Shown here in pieces: positions 1 to 11,584 of a stretch of 64,000 nucleotides of DNA. The stretch covers positions 379,501 through 443,500 of the forward strand of contig NC_037313.1 in NCBI RefSeq assembly GCF_000143535.2, in the 5' to 3' direction. Source of the stretch: Botrytis cinerea B05.10. Lineage: Eukaryota; Ascomycota; Leotiomycetes; Helotiales; Sclerotiniaceae. The notes under the pieces were generated by a model, which did no database searches, was not told the DNA's origin, and saw nothing but the letters and a program-made list of their open reading frames with translations. Position 1 is the first letter of the stretch. Each line of letters starts with the position of its first letter. Position numbers and translations under genes: made by a program.

Positions 1-1
1 T

Positions 2-1208
2 TCCAGTCCCATATACAACGGAGGGTCATGCCAAGCTTCTAATCTGTCCTCGACAACCTCAGCCCACGAAGAACAAACATTGCGCATGGAAACGGAAGCC
101 TTTGATGATAATGTGATAGGAACGTTCCGAAAGCTCAATCTATCCACCGTTCACGACATTTCACCAGAGATGAGAGAGCTATGGATGAAATATAATGGTA
201 GAGTACCCGAAAAACTCAATGCTCGTCGCTGTTGGACAGATGAAAGACCCAGCGATGCCAAGCTGTTCACTGCTACCGTCGAGCAGATCCAAAACTCATC
301 TGTAACCTGCACTATCATTCAGAGAGGAGAGCCTACCGACAAGAAAGAAGCCATTCAAGCTGTTGCACAATTGGCTTTTCCAGACCCCTGGAACCCACTG
401 AAGCTGTTAGATCTCCGCCTTCCTATTCTAACAGATGATATTCTCAGAGTCCCGAACGACCTAGTGTGTGCATATGAAGTAGACAATTTACAGGTCATGC
501 TTACCCCAAAGTATTCTTGGGCCCAGCTGCATTTTGGTAAGTTCTTCACACAATAGCTTTTGGAACAATTTGGGGTCTCGATTAACAATCACAGATAACG
601 CAGAGGGCTTATCTGGTATTATTGGCAAGTCAGGAAAGAAGATTTTTGCGACCTTTCCAAACAGCCCTAATAATGTAAAACTCTTTCGAAGCACTTTAGG
701 CAGAGAAGCAAAGCTGGAAGAAATTGGCTCGTCACTTGAAGGAGGACTCATATTCACGATAACTTCTGAAGATACCATCTATTTGCCCGGAAACTGCTTC
801 CATGCCGTGTGGACACTTGAAGGCTGCTTTCTCGCAACAGTCGACTTTATCACCCCTAGTACAATTAAGGTCTACTCGAGAATCATACGTGCAGGGTTAG
901 ATGAGTTTGTTGGGGAGATGCGCCAGAAAGATTTGTTTGAGTGGCTTCTTACGTCCTTTGAGATAGCCTATAAAAATGGGTCTGTGGGTGACGCCGTTTC
1001 TTCATGGATCGAATTGTTGGATCGCACAAAAGAATGGGCGTGTGGACATCTCAAATGGTCAAGGAAGGCAATAGCTTTATGTGAGGAATTTTTGTCATCG
1101 CCCACTTCGTTAGACCAGATTTGTCCGTGTGGAGGGGGGCAAGGAAAGGCATTTCGACAACACTTCCGAGATTATCATCTTCTTGAAGTCTCAAAAAATC
1201 GACGGTAG
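2..1208 (+). CDS. JmjC-like (cupin fold) protein, 5' end outside window
   Basis: Two exons: window edge to 536 and 595-1208, joined by a 58-bp intron (537-594, donor GTAAGT, branch ATTAAC, acceptor ACAG). Splicing creates the codon that completes H-F-D after LHF, giving the HxD metal-binding motif of JmjC/Fe(II)-2-oxoglutarate oxygenases. The distal histidine is in the CFHAVWT segment near 801. The frame is open to the window edge, so the ATG at 86 is probably internal and the N-terminus is missing. The C-terminal tail has a CPC...H...H cluster that could bind zinc. Fungal genomes carry many such JmjC-like paralogues of unknown substrate; demethylase or hydroxylase activity is inference. The next gene-like sequence is 0.7 kb away and is degraded. 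Confidence 0.8.
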
Positions 1209-1250
1209 ACTAGAGTAACAAATCTTGAAAGAAACCATGCAAATGGCATT

Positions 1251-1510
1251 CAAGGTGAATTAGGTGGATTTGGTGCATTTGGTCAATTAATTTGGTGTAT
1301 TTGGTGTACTTGGTCAATTAAATTTGGTGCATGTGGTCAATTAATTCGGTGCATTTGGTGTATTTGGTCAATTGATTTGGTGTGTATGGTGTGTTTGGTC
1401 AATTAATTTGGTGTATTTGGTGCATTTGGTCAATTAAACTTGATGCATGCGGTCAATTAATTTGATGCATTTGGTCAATTATAATTTGGTGCGACTTTAG
1501 TTATTTGGTT
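1251..1510. repeat. Minisatellite built on TTTGGTCAATTAATTTGGTG
   Basis: About 260 bp of imperfect tandem units mixing TTTGGTGCATTTGG and TTTGGTCAATTAA. The same vocabulary occurs in reverse orientation at 61260-61350, next to a Ty3/gypsy relic, so this may be the non-coding 3' part of such an element. Confidence 0.75.
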
Positions 1511-1904
1511 GATTTGTTCAATCGTAGGTCAGGCTGCCCACTCTGACCCGCACCTTGGACCGCTGACCACATGATACAAGGTCGCAACACGTGATCTCCA
1601 AGTCCCAAAATTGAAACTATTCGGAACTTGCATAACTGCTCCGATAATAACTTAAGTCGATTTTGATGATTTCAACATGGTGAGAAAGTCGAGAGATGAG
1701 AATATTGAAGAAATTGGAATTTAATTGCCAGGATATATATCTGCGTGAAAAAGTCACATTTCTACTCTTTTCCCTTTAAATATATGAAATTCTACAGGAA
1801 ACCAATCCACCCGAACCGTGGTTCACCGTCAGCACACTTTTCGCCCAGACTACCCAATGCCAGCACTGGCGGAAGTTTGTTCCGATATTTGAGAAAGGAA
1901 AAAC

Positions 1905-2160
1905 CGTAACATAAAAGTCTTACTATCTGCGGGGGGTCCACTGATTCATCAAATTTTTCTTCGGCAACATCCGCCCCTTCTCGACAAGATAATTAAGTTT
2001 GCCTCATCAGCTATCTCGCTCGTTCAAGATTTGGGCTTGGATGTAATACATATTGACTGGGAATATCCATTAGTTAATGCTTCCTGTGGCGTCACTTTTA
2101 GGGTGATAGAAACTCCTTTGAGCAAACTTATTACAGTATCACTTTCTGTTTGGCAGAATT
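1905..2160 (+). pseudogene. GH18 chitinase fragment (relic)
   Basis: Short stretches in two frames match the core of family 18 chitinases: a KVLLS-x-GG strand near 1912, a TDSSNFSSATSAPSRQ segment in another frame near 1940, then SLVQDLGLD and the active-site strand DVIHIDWEY at about 2039-2065. The family motif is DxxDxDxE. The terminal Asp and Glu are kept, but the first Asp of the DxD pair reads His. At least one frameshift and a TAA separate the pieces, and no start or C-terminal barrel is visible. I read it as a dead remnant of a secreted chitin hydrolase. Confidence 0.6.
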
Positions 2161-2548
2161 CGCAAGATAATAATAAGTGGTAGTAATTGTTTCGTATATT
2201 GTAAATCTGTCTCTTCTATCCAAGAGTGATTCTTTTCTTCCTCACCCGGAAGAGAATAATCACGTGACTGATACATCCCAGCACGTTCTGATTACAAGCG
2301 CATTTTAATCAAAGGGCATCTTCACCTCATCACGCATAAAGATATGGTAGAGTTTCATCCTGGAATGAGATGATTTGATTCACCGTTCATAGAGAATCTC
2401 GCCCGCAACAACACGAGAAGCTTTCTGGAAGAATGTCGTCTCATTGCTGCAAACAATATCAGTCCTCTATTAGGCTTTCACTCGGGGAAAAAAAGCCACT
2501 ACATGAAAGCCATGATAGCAGAAAAGCCAGCCAGCGTCATCACCCACA

Positions 2549-2905
2549 TTGTGTCTTCGAGATACGTCCAGAAAAAACACTAATAATATTCTTGATCTCA
2601 TTTTGGCACAAGTTGGAAATCCCGGCGCTCTAACTTATGTTTATGTCACACTTGTTTTTGTGAACAGATGCACTCAATCCGTCGATGCAATAATTCTTCT
2701 GGCGGCGGGCCTTTCTTGGTCTGGCTTGGTATGCATGCTGAATGGATTACACACTTCTTACAAGTCGATTGTTCATCTGCAAGCAACGCAATTTCCATCA
2801 TCCAATGTTCCTCTACCTGAAGAATATTTTCTCGGCGGTTTCTTTCGGCCACAAGATCCATATCCGAGGGATTCTGAGAATGTGATTCCTGAGAAACATG
2901 ACTAA
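2549..2905 (+). pseudogene. Fragment resembling Est1-type DNA/RNA-binding domain protein
   Basis: An open stretch of about 118 codons ends with a pattern I associate with the fungal Est1/SMG-type family: a W-x-x-L-V-x-M-L-N run, then SYKS, then QFPSS, followed by a PLPEEYFLGG segment (the family usually has LPED followed by M/L-RG). The expected upstream tetratricopeptide-like helices cannot be joined without frame changes, and nothing that looks like a start is convincing. It is best read as a truncated relic. This is recognition from memory of the family pattern, so confidence is low. Confidence 0.3.
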
Positions 2906-3158
2906 GATTCTAAACAGGAAGAATATTAGCGGGAAAACGTGCTCTCTGACTGGCTCTTCGCATTGCTGTTGGATCTACCTGAATCAATTTTGAGAGCTCC
3001 AAGCCGGCATTCTCGGCATCGAATTATATGGATAGATGGAGATTTTGTTTCAATTTCGGTTTGATAGTTTTACGATTGCCGTGTTTTCATTTTGGTAGTT
3101 TGTAAGAACAACGAAGAAAAAAGAGAGAATTCAATCTTATCCTGCGTTGTTCTATGGC

Positions 3159-3560
3159 CTAGTGATTATTAACTCGGTATAATATCACTGAGAATTTGCA
3201 GTTCCCTGAGGATGATACATCGTCCGTATTGCAGGTTATCATTATTCTATGGATAGGGTGAACAGCATTGTGATGATGAATCATTGTATCACAATATATT
3301 GACGGTACTACGATACCGATTCCTACTGTTATCATTAATGCAAATTTCTGCGCTTCATGGTGTATATGATGGTGTAGGTCCCATGCTTGACTGAAACATT
3401 CTCCGCAACTACGCTTAAACGGCTTCGCGTAAGGATGAACTACCAGATGACTTGATAGGCCTTCTCTTCCCACGCACTCCTTCTTACACACGGGGTATAC
3501 AAGCAAGAGGCCATTGGATTCTGTAACATCTGAATATTGAGTAAACTCGGTTTTCCGTTG
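3159..3560 (-). pseudogene. Degenerate C2H2 zinc-finger-like fragment
   Basis: On the minus strand a PVCKKECVGREGLSSHLVVH segment is followed by a linker and CGECFSQAWDLHHHIHH. The spacing from the PVC cysteine to the first His fits C2H2 (x12), but the first Cys of each finger is lost (Tyr and Arg occupy those positions). No start codon is supported. It could be a chance pattern; if real it is a dead zinc finger. Confidence 0.25.
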
Positions 3561-3635
3561 AACTTATAAGCCAGACGTTCTGTGTATCTAATAGATCATA
3601 TGTCAGTATCAACAAGCTTTAGAGTTTGGTACTTA

Positions 3636-4214
3636 TCACACTGACATTCTGATCACCTGAAGGACATCGTTTTCTCCGGAGAGTGTCAATTGAAGTTGAA
3701 AGACTTTGATCTGAGGGTAGATCGTTGTGTGGTTCTTAATTGGAAATAGAGGTATTGATGTGGGATTCTTCTCCCAAAGAGGCAACATAATTGGTAGCTT
3801 CCCACGTACTATTGAGTCTTTGGGAAGGTTATCTGAATATTCGTCTTGGGGCATCTGTCATTTTCTCGATCTCATACATCCAGCTGGTGATTCCGGTTGA
3901 TATGAAATGGCTTCTGTAGTCTCATCTTTCCTTGGGACTGCGAATTGAAGATACATTGCACCGAGCTCGGGACTGAAAAGATCAAGATTGGAATCTACAG
4001 CATCGTAATCAATCAATCGAAGTGGACTGTTCCAGTATGTAGGAAGAGGTAGTAGTCTTGATACAGAAAAGACCTCCATTATCGCTACTAGAACAAAACA
4101 TAAAGATCTGGATGTATCATTGTCTAAGAAAACCTTGTATTTATGAGTGGAACTAGTGTTCATGTAATCACTGGGTTTAATTTCAAGCCCTCGCCCTTTA
4201 TTGTCAATGTCCAT
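3636..4214 (-). pseudogene. Unrecognised ORF interrupted by one TGA
   Basis: A frame of about 190 codons from the ATG at 4214 down to 3636 is interrupted once, by TGA at 3860-3858, and resumes in the same frame. The first half contains SPLRLIDYDAVDSNLDLFSPELGAMYLQFA written as ordinary-looking protein with balanced composition. I do not recognise a family. It may be a short hypothetical gene with a nonsense mutation or an exon pair with an unseen intron. Confidence 0.3.
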
Positions 4215-5551
4215 TCGGGGATGATCGGTGAATCAGGGTAGGTGTTCAATGATATATAGATTTCAGGGGACTAGATAAAAATAAGGGAAGTAAACTATGA
4301 GGCTATCAGCCAACAGGGCTTATTCGACTGAATCTGAAAACAGTACTCGAAAAGGTTAGAAACGAACCTTCTAGATACCGAGAAACCCTCGGTTTCTCGA
4401 ACAATTGTTTGATTGGCCAATAAATTCGGCAACAGGTGATCGTGGCTATTGCTTAGGGGCTTTCAATGATGACCTACCAGAATATTGCCCAAGTGCGCCT
4501 GTTGCTCGGTCCTACAGATACAACTTTGATATCCCGTCAGCTTGAACCATAAACACTCAGTGTCAGAAGCGATGGCACCTTAGTTTTTCGTCATGTTCCT
4601 ACCACGGCCGCTGCAATCGATATCTCATATGGAGGTATTGTGGAGAATCTGGTAAGACAACCAGCTCTTCGAATCAATGCTCGAAAGTTTTGCACTTCCT
4701 CAGTCTTATAATATTAAGGTGCTGAAAATACCCAGACTTTTGTAGGCTGCTGTCCACCGCATTCCTTGATCGCTGTTCGATGGCGAACCTTGAAAAGTCT
4801 TCTGGGATCTGCTGCACAGATCTCAATTGATCATCCGCTGCGTCAACCAGAGCAGCATAGGCATAACCATAGCTTTCGGAATCTTGTAGAAAGGCAATCT
4901 TCACTCCGGATACAAGTTTTTGACGGCGGCGTGATTTAAAATAACCAAATGCGACAGGTTTGGCTGGTTCATCGCCATTGGGCTCGTATATGATGTTTGT
5001 TGGCGCTTGCGAAACAAGAGATGGCGTACCTGCTTGCGCTCCAGGATAGTGTCCGATTCCTTTACAATCTTATTGCCCTCGATGCTACAGGTCATACGAT
5101 GACCTCCGGTGCATAAATCTATATAGAATAATATACTGCGCCCTTGGTTTGTTTTAAAAGTATGCTAGAGATGGTAATCATTATGAAATATTAATATGTG
5201 AGATTCATAATATCAAAGAATGGAGTAGATATTATTGCTAATTGATGTGTGTATTGAAATTGAATAGATCGAATTATATCTTGGGGTATCTTGAGATATA
5301 CTATTCAACCCCCTATATATTTTGAGATTCAAATCCGCACTATTGCGCAAGAATAGTTGTTCATAGAAACTAACAATTACCATTTTGAATTACATATCCC
5401 TTACGTTTCCCTCAAACGATTCCAGCCACCCAGTCTCCAAATAACTTATTACAACACTTCCGACATATACCCCCGCCTGCTATCAGAATAAAACATAAAA
5501 TACACGGTAATTTAGTCCGATGTTCTCGTAACAGCCTCTATTATTGGAAGA
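4215..5551. other. Intergenic stretch without a supportable gene
   Basis: Small open frames of 60-80 codons exist on the minus strand (4674-5095) but show no domain or splice logic. A perfect 9-bp stem hairpin (CGAGAAACC / GGTTTCTCG, 3-base loop) lies at about 4379-4399. The 5160-5340 part is AT-rich. Confidence 0.4.
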
Positions 5552-6241
5552 GTGCTACATCCGAGGGGCTGGACTAAGAAGCAAATTCGTTGTACCGGTA
5601 TTGCAAATGGACGGAGTGCGGATCTGCGTGACTACCATCTGTACCAAATTTCGGCTTTCTCCCCTGGACATTTCGTCTTTGTAGATGCGTCCGGGTGCGA
5701 TAAACGTATTGGTTTCCGGCGGAGTGGCTGGTATACCATTGGAACTACTCCTGTCCAAGTTGCTCGATTTCAGCGTGAGTAACGATACCAAAGACTGCCC
5801 GCGTATATAATTGATGGGGTAATTTTTAGTCAAATCCTCCCGGGAATCACAGATAGCGAACTCTTTGGGAATTTTATCGAGCAGTTGCTGTCTTTATGTG
5901 GTAGATGGCCAGAGTCACAATCGGTGCTTGTAATGAATAATGCATCCTTTCATCATACAGATCGGAATACCCAGATATGTGCTGATGCCGGGGTTAAACT
6001 TATTTATTTACCACCATACTCTCCAGACCTTAATCCGATCGAGGAGCTTTTCGAGGAAATGAAAGCATTCATTAAACGGAACTGGCAAGTTTACAAAATT
6101 AATCCAAGCCAGGGCTTATTTATTTGATCATTTCTTGAATTGGTGCATTGAAGTAGTTGGAGAACGGGAACAGAGTGCCCAGGGCCACTTTAGACATGCA
6201 GGCTTGAGAATGGAAGATCAACAAACTCAGAATTTAGATTA
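5552..6241 (+). pseudogene. Tc1/mariner-superfamily DDE transposase, broken
   Basis: The translated pieces follow the order of a fungal Tc1-like DDE_3 transposase: an ADLRDYHLYQ linker, FVFVDASGCDKRIGFRR with the first Asp (5685 region), a disturbed stretch at 5780-5885, LCGRWPES, VLVMNNASFHH, then LIYLPPYSPDLNPIEELF with the final Glu, and after another frameshift near 6125 the C-terminal GHFRHAGLRM to a TAA at 6241. At least two frame changes are needed. The second catalytic position reads Asn (MNNAS) where the family has MDNAS, so the copy would be catalytically dead even if the frame were intact. No clear terminal inverted repeats were seen around it. Confidence 0.85.
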
Positions 6242-6297
6242 AATCACTTAGCAAATAAACAGGATCTGTACATCCTTCTACAGTATTCTCCTAGCTA

Positions 6298-7526
6298 TTA
6301 CTCAGTCCCGACTCGTTTGCATTGCTGGAACCATTCTTCGATATCATTTACAATATGTAATGCAGCCCCTCTTTTAACGCCTTCCGTGATTGAGAAGTCT
6401 GGATTTGGATCCCGATGCATTAATTGTAAGGTCATGACATGCTCCTTTATTACATTGTGAGCCTTCTGATACTCTAATTTATGTATTGGGTCCTCGAACT
6501 TCGATTGGTGCCAAGCACATTATTCTTCTACTGCTTTATCACGAAAGCCAGGGATGTTGAGACGGGAGTTTGGAGGAGGAATTTCCGGAATAGATGAGAG
6601 CATTTGCTGACAATTTTGAAAAGAAGATGTGGGTATTATATTTGTGATATGGATAGGGGGAAAATTCACTAAGGATGTGCTAGTTTTCTGGCGCTTCGCA
6701 TCAAGGGAATGCTGTTCTTCTGCATACAATTGTTGATGAATCTCTTCTGGCACGTCAGTGTGTGTCTCTAAAATGCCGCCTGCATTGTTCTACAAACCTT
6801 ATAAGGGTCTTAAGGTGACAGGGCCTCAACGGATAATGCTTTTTGCCAACAGGGTCACACCAGCAATGGGGTCCTTTGTCGCATGGTGGACCGGGACACT
6901 GTATAGCCTTATATACGTCCCGCCAGGTAGCTGGTTACCCAGTCAATTCTTCGTCTAAATTCAGCTTTGTGTTTAGCACAGTGAGAATTCGTTGCGTGAT
7001 AGAGCCCCTTTGATTTAATACTTCTTGACATAGTGGATGGCTGACCTTTCTCGACATAGTTGTAGTTAAATAAAATCGTCGCTCGAAGTTTCTTGCCTGC
7101 AAGGAACAGATATTCCAATGTTAAGAGCTGCGTCTCTTCAACTGACCAATCAATTTTTTTTTTCATCAAAACTATTGTTGAGGGGGGGGGTTCCGAGCGT
7201 TGTTGTGTGACGATCATCACAATCTTTGTATCCTCAGACTTCAAGTCTCGTTTCTTCGCTCTAATCTTACCGAGCACAACCTCTTCAAGCTTAGATCTCA
7301 GAAATAATCGCCAGTAAGACGCTGGGGCTGGCACTAGATCTTGCGTCGTCTCCTTTGACACTTCCCTATTATTTATCTTAAACTTCCACTCTATCGAGTA
7401 GTGTAAACACGTTGGTGGATATTCATTATACGTCTTTACTTCATCCCAGTCAGAAAACCCACAGAAACCAAGCTGATCTGTATGCTGTGCTTGTTGCGAG
7501 CTAGAAATATCATCCTCGAATGGATT
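6298..7526 (-). pseudogene. Repeat-associated fungal protein of unknown function, broken
   Basis: Reading the minus strand from 7526 down gives a colinear but frame-shifted protein: LGFCGFSDWDE, YPPTCLHYSIEWK, NNREVSKETTQDLV, a DWSVEE segment, then (new frame) CPGPPCDKGPHCWCDPVGKKHY, HLKTLIRFVEQ, and after a TGA near 6750 DVPEEIHQQLYAEEQ..., ending in EGVKRGAALHIVNDIEEW and a TAA at 6298. The Cys/Trp-rich CPGPPC...HCWC block looks zinc-binding. I recall this architecture as a multi-copy, repeat-associated hypothetical protein in ascomycetes, but I cannot assign it to a transposon class. It sits tail to tail with the transposase relic 57 bp away. At least one stop and one or two frameshifts are present. 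Confidence 0.6.
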
Positions 7527-8521
7527 TCAGTGCCCACTGTCGAATGATTCGGGACTGGAAGCTAGCCATCGTCGTCAGAGATTTTGAGGAGCCTGTCGAC
7601 GGCGGAAATTAGACCTAATGCTCTCTCCGTATGTATTAGTAAAGGCGTCGCGACAGAAACAATGCTCGCACTAGGCAGACACTCGCAGACGCAGACAGAT
7701 ACTCACTCGAACTCCTTGGCTGCGGAGGATAAGAACAGGTTTACCTTGCTGACAATTGGCCCGTGCATACATAATCTTGGCACCGTTGAATGTTTGTTGC
7801 AATGTGTAATCCAAATTGTGAATGGGATATTATGGTGGGATGTAGTACAGTAATCAAGTATGTTTTTTTTTTAAAATGTTTTTTTTTTTTTAGGTATGTA
7901 GTCACAGCATTGTAAGATGCTAATATTGATTTAAATTTTGATGGTATACTAGCTAAAATATGTTCTGATCGATTGTCTGACGATTCAGATAATGCTTAGT
8001 AATCATGATTCTGGTCTGCCCCAAAGATCATTTAGGTTTTGTGGCTTTTCCTCAGAACAATTCATAATAATAAGTGTTTTAAAGCTTTGTTCTGTATATT
8101 GGGATCGGTAATTACTACCGTTATACAAATATATTTCTAGAATTTCCCTGATAAAATCCGTCATTGACGATACCGTCGGCTCCTACGAATTGTGGGACCG
8201 CTCAAAGCTTGTTTGCTACGAGCGGCTAATATTCGGCTAAAGGATTGCCTTGCATGCCGCTAAGAGCTCTAAGGTTGTATTCAGCCTCATTGTGGCCAAG
8301 TTTGAGCTGCGCAGACAGAACATCGGGCCAGCGGAGGTATCAAACAAGCATTTCACAATCTTCAGAAGAAGACAGCAATATTTTGATATAACAAAGTATA
8401 TGTTCTTGCCCGGCTCTGTATTGTTAACCTAATCGCTAGGTACCCACCTCTCATTGATACCCCGCTCTACCCTGTCTATGAACTCCACACGACTTCATAG
8501 CGTCTAGCTCAGCACCTAGTC
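7527..8521. other. Intergenic, upstream of the HET-NACHT-WD40 gene
   Basis: Contains two poly-T runs (7864-7892) and a short open frame (8250-8432) with no recognisable domain. The last 100 bp should hold the promoter of the downstream NLR gene; no TATA or other site is clear enough to name. Confidence 0.4.
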
Positions 8522-11500
8522 ATGCGTCTCCTACAGTATAGCGACACTGGTAGATTCACCCTCACTAAAGACTTTATTGGCGACGATCAAATCCCTCCTT
8601 ATGCTATACTATCGCATACATGGGGACCAAATGATGAGGAAGTAACCTTTGAGGATATCCTAAATGGTACTGGCGAGGCCAAGCCTGGCTATGAGAAAAT
8701 CCGCTTCTGTGGAGAACAAGCTAAACAAAATGGTCTGCTATACTTTTGGATTGACACTTGCTGTATCAACAAGAGTAACGATGCCGAACTCTCACGATCT
8801 ATCAACTATATGTTTCGCTGGTACCGCAATGCAGCTCGATGTTATGTTTATTTGTCGGATGTCTCTGGATGTTCCGTCAGCGGTAACCACAAGTGCATTT
8901 CGCGGCTATGGGAATCGGATTTCCGGAAAAGCAAATGGTTCACTCGGGGCTGGACACTTCAAGAGCTTCTTGCCCCGGTATTGGTCGAGTTTTTTTCTCG
9001 AGAACGTGGGCGACTGGGTGATAAGAGTTCTTTAATAATACAAATTAGTGAAATAACTAATATTCCTCGCACAGCGCTTGAGGGACAACCTTTATCTCAA
9101 TTTAGTGTCGAGGAGCGTTTGCAGTGGATACAACACCGTCAGACCACGCTGGAAGAAGATAAAGCGTATTCCTTACTAGGAATTTTCGATGTTTATATAC
9201 TCCCTATCTACAAAGAAGGACTAGCAAGTGCGCATGCTCGGCTCCTAGATGAGTTCTACAAAAAGCAGAAATGCATCCAAGACTTACGTCTTTCTGATCC
9301 GCGCGACGACAAGAAGCGTATCGAGGATACCAAAGGTGGTTTACTAGAGGGCTTATACGACTGGATCCTAGGAAACCCGGACTTCCAAAAATGGCGCAAA
9401 GACCAACAAAGCCGGCTGCTTTGGATCAAGGGCGATCCTGGTAAGGGCAAGACGATGCTACTCTGCGGAGTTATTAACGAGCTAGAGAAGTCCAAAGCCA
9501 AGTCGGTTCTTCTATCGCACTTTTTCTGCCAGGCCACGGACTCCCGGATTAATTACGCTACAGCCGTACTGCGGGGTCTGATCTATTTGCTTGTTGACCA
9601 ACAGCGGTCTCTCATCTCGCATATACGGACAAAGTACGATGAGAGTGGCAAATCGCTTTTCGAGGATGCAAATGCATGGGTTGTGCTCTCCAAGATCTTC
9701 ATTGATGTTTTGCAAGACCCGAGCTTAGATTTTGTGTACTTAATAGTCGATGCGCTCGACGAATGCGTAGTGGATTTGCCAAAATTGATGGACCTCATCG
9801 TGCAGACTTCATCAATATCTCCTCGCATTAAGTGGGTTGTCTCTAGCCGCAACTGGCCAAATATCGAGAAGGCTCTCGACACTGCAACACAGAAGCTAAG
9901 GCTTTGTCTCGAGCTCAATGAAAAATCCATCTCTGCCGCTGTTGCGTCATTTATCCAGCTCAAAGTGAATCGGCTAGCGACACGAAACAAATACAGCAAC
10001 GATACACGGGAAGCAATCCAGCAGCATTTAACAATAAACGCAAACGGTACTTTTCTTTGGGTAGCTTTGATCTGCCAAGAGCTGTCTAATATTCCGAGAT
10101 GGAAGGCTCTGCAGAAGTTGACAGCATTCCCACCTGGACTCGATGCTCTCTACCGGCGAATGTTAGACCAAATCACGGATTCAGAAGATGCTGAACTCTG
10201 TATAAGCATACTGGCTGTCGTTTCGGCTGTATATAGACCTGTTACATTAGACGAGCTAGTAGCTTTGGTGGACATGCCTGACGGAGTTGCTAGCGATTAT
10301 GAAGCTCTATCAGAGATTATAGGTTCTTGTGGCTCTTTTCTAACGCTTCGAGAACGTACAATCTTCTTTGTCCATCAATCTGCTAAAGATTTTTTGATTA
10401 AAAAGGCATCTAAAGATATATTTCTTCCTACAAAGGAAAATGTGCATAGCAGGATCTTCTCGCGATCGTTACAAGCCATGTCACCTATACTTCGACGTGA
10501 CATCTACAACCTACGTGCTCCTGGAATCTCTATCGACCAAATCAAGCCGCCTGTTCCAGATACACTAGCCACAGTACGCTATTCCTGTCTCTATTGGGTT
10601 GACCATCTGTTCGAATGTGATGCTGAAGGCATCATTTATAACAACCTTAAGGACAACGGCTCAGTTCATAATTTTTTACGTCAGAGCTTCCTTTGCTGGT
10701 TCGAAGCGCTTAGTCTGATGAGATGCTTGCCAAACGGTATAGTAATTATTAGAAAGCTCGAGGGTTGGGTACAGGTAAGCTTCTGTTATTTCAAGCAAAA
10801 ATTTAAAATATAGTTAAAAGACCCTAGCTAATTAAGTAAGGCCAATAAAAGTCCCAATCTATATGGATTCATACATGATGCAAAGAGGTTTGCACTCTAC
10901 AGCCGATCAGTCATTGAGCAAGCGCCTCTTCAATCCTATTGTTCGGCCCTTGTCTTCGCCCCCCAGAAGAGTATTATCCGAACAACATTTGAGAAGTGTA
11001 TTCCTCCTTGGATTCAGAAAAAGCCCATAGTAGAACCATATTGGAACGCGATGTTACAAACACTCGAGGGTCATGCCAGCTCAGTCAACTCAGTAGCTTT
11101 CTCGCCTGACGGCAAGCAGGTCGTATCTGGATCCGACGATAATACAGTACGACTCTGGGATACAGCGACAGGACAGCAAATCCAGCCAACGCTCGAGGAC
11201 CATACAGATTCAGTCAGGTCAGTAGCTTTCTCGCCTGACGGCAAGCAGATCGTATCTGGATCCGACGATAAGACAGTACGACTCTGGGATACAGCGACAG
11301 GACAGCAGATCCAGCCAACGCTCGGGGGCCATACAAATTCAGTCAACTCAGTAGCTTTCTCACCTGATGGCAAGAAGGTGGTGCCTGAGTCACATAATCA
11401 GATGTTGTTACATACTCTAGCTGTATCAAACGACTGGATTATTGAAGATGGTGCAAATATTCTCTGGCTACCATTCAACTATCGCACAGCAGTTACCGCT

Positions 11501-11584
11501 ATTTATCGTGGAACTATTGTTTTAGCTCAATTCTCTGGGAGAATGTTCTTTTTTGAACTTACAAATGAATCAAAGTTTCTATAA
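8522..11584 (+). CDS. HET-NACHT-WD40 STAND protein (NLR of the het-d/het-e/het-r type)
   Basis: Two exons, 8522-10774 and 10841-11584, with a phase-0 66-bp intron (GTAAGC donor, GCTAAT branch); about 998 residues. Residues 1-230 form a HET domain (PPYAILSHTWG, FWIDTCCINK, RGWTLQELLAP, AYSLLGIFDV). A NACHT NTPase follows, with P-loop GDPGKGKT near 303-310 and Walker B YLIVDALDEC near 403. A winged-helix/linker region ends in FIHDAKRFALYSR. Two complete WD40 units of 43 aa and most of a third start near residue 825, followed by a conserved-looking tail (NDWIIEDG, ILWLP). HET is the death effector, NACHT the oligomerising switch and WD40 the ligand sensor in fungal heterokaryon incompatibility. 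Three units are too few for one seven-blade propeller, so the array may have contracted. The frame is intact. Confidence 0.92.
11063..11400 (+). repeat. 129-bp tandem WD40-coding repeats
   Basis: Units begin at 11063, 11192 and 11321, each starting CTCGAG/CTCGGG, with the last one cut short after SPDGKKVV. Units 1 and 2 are nearly identical at DNA level over the full 129 bp, which points to recent duplication or gene conversion. Unit-to-unit differences sit mainly in the HASSVNS/HTDSVRS/HTNSVNS segment. Confidence 0.9.

Noticed and set aside
7584..7853. Plus-strand frame of 89 codons before the first NLR
   Set aside because: No family, start or splice logic; lies in repeat debris.
11071..11373. 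Minus-strand frame of 100 codons across the first NLR's WD40 repeats
   Set aside because: Same artefact: antisense of tandem coding repeats.
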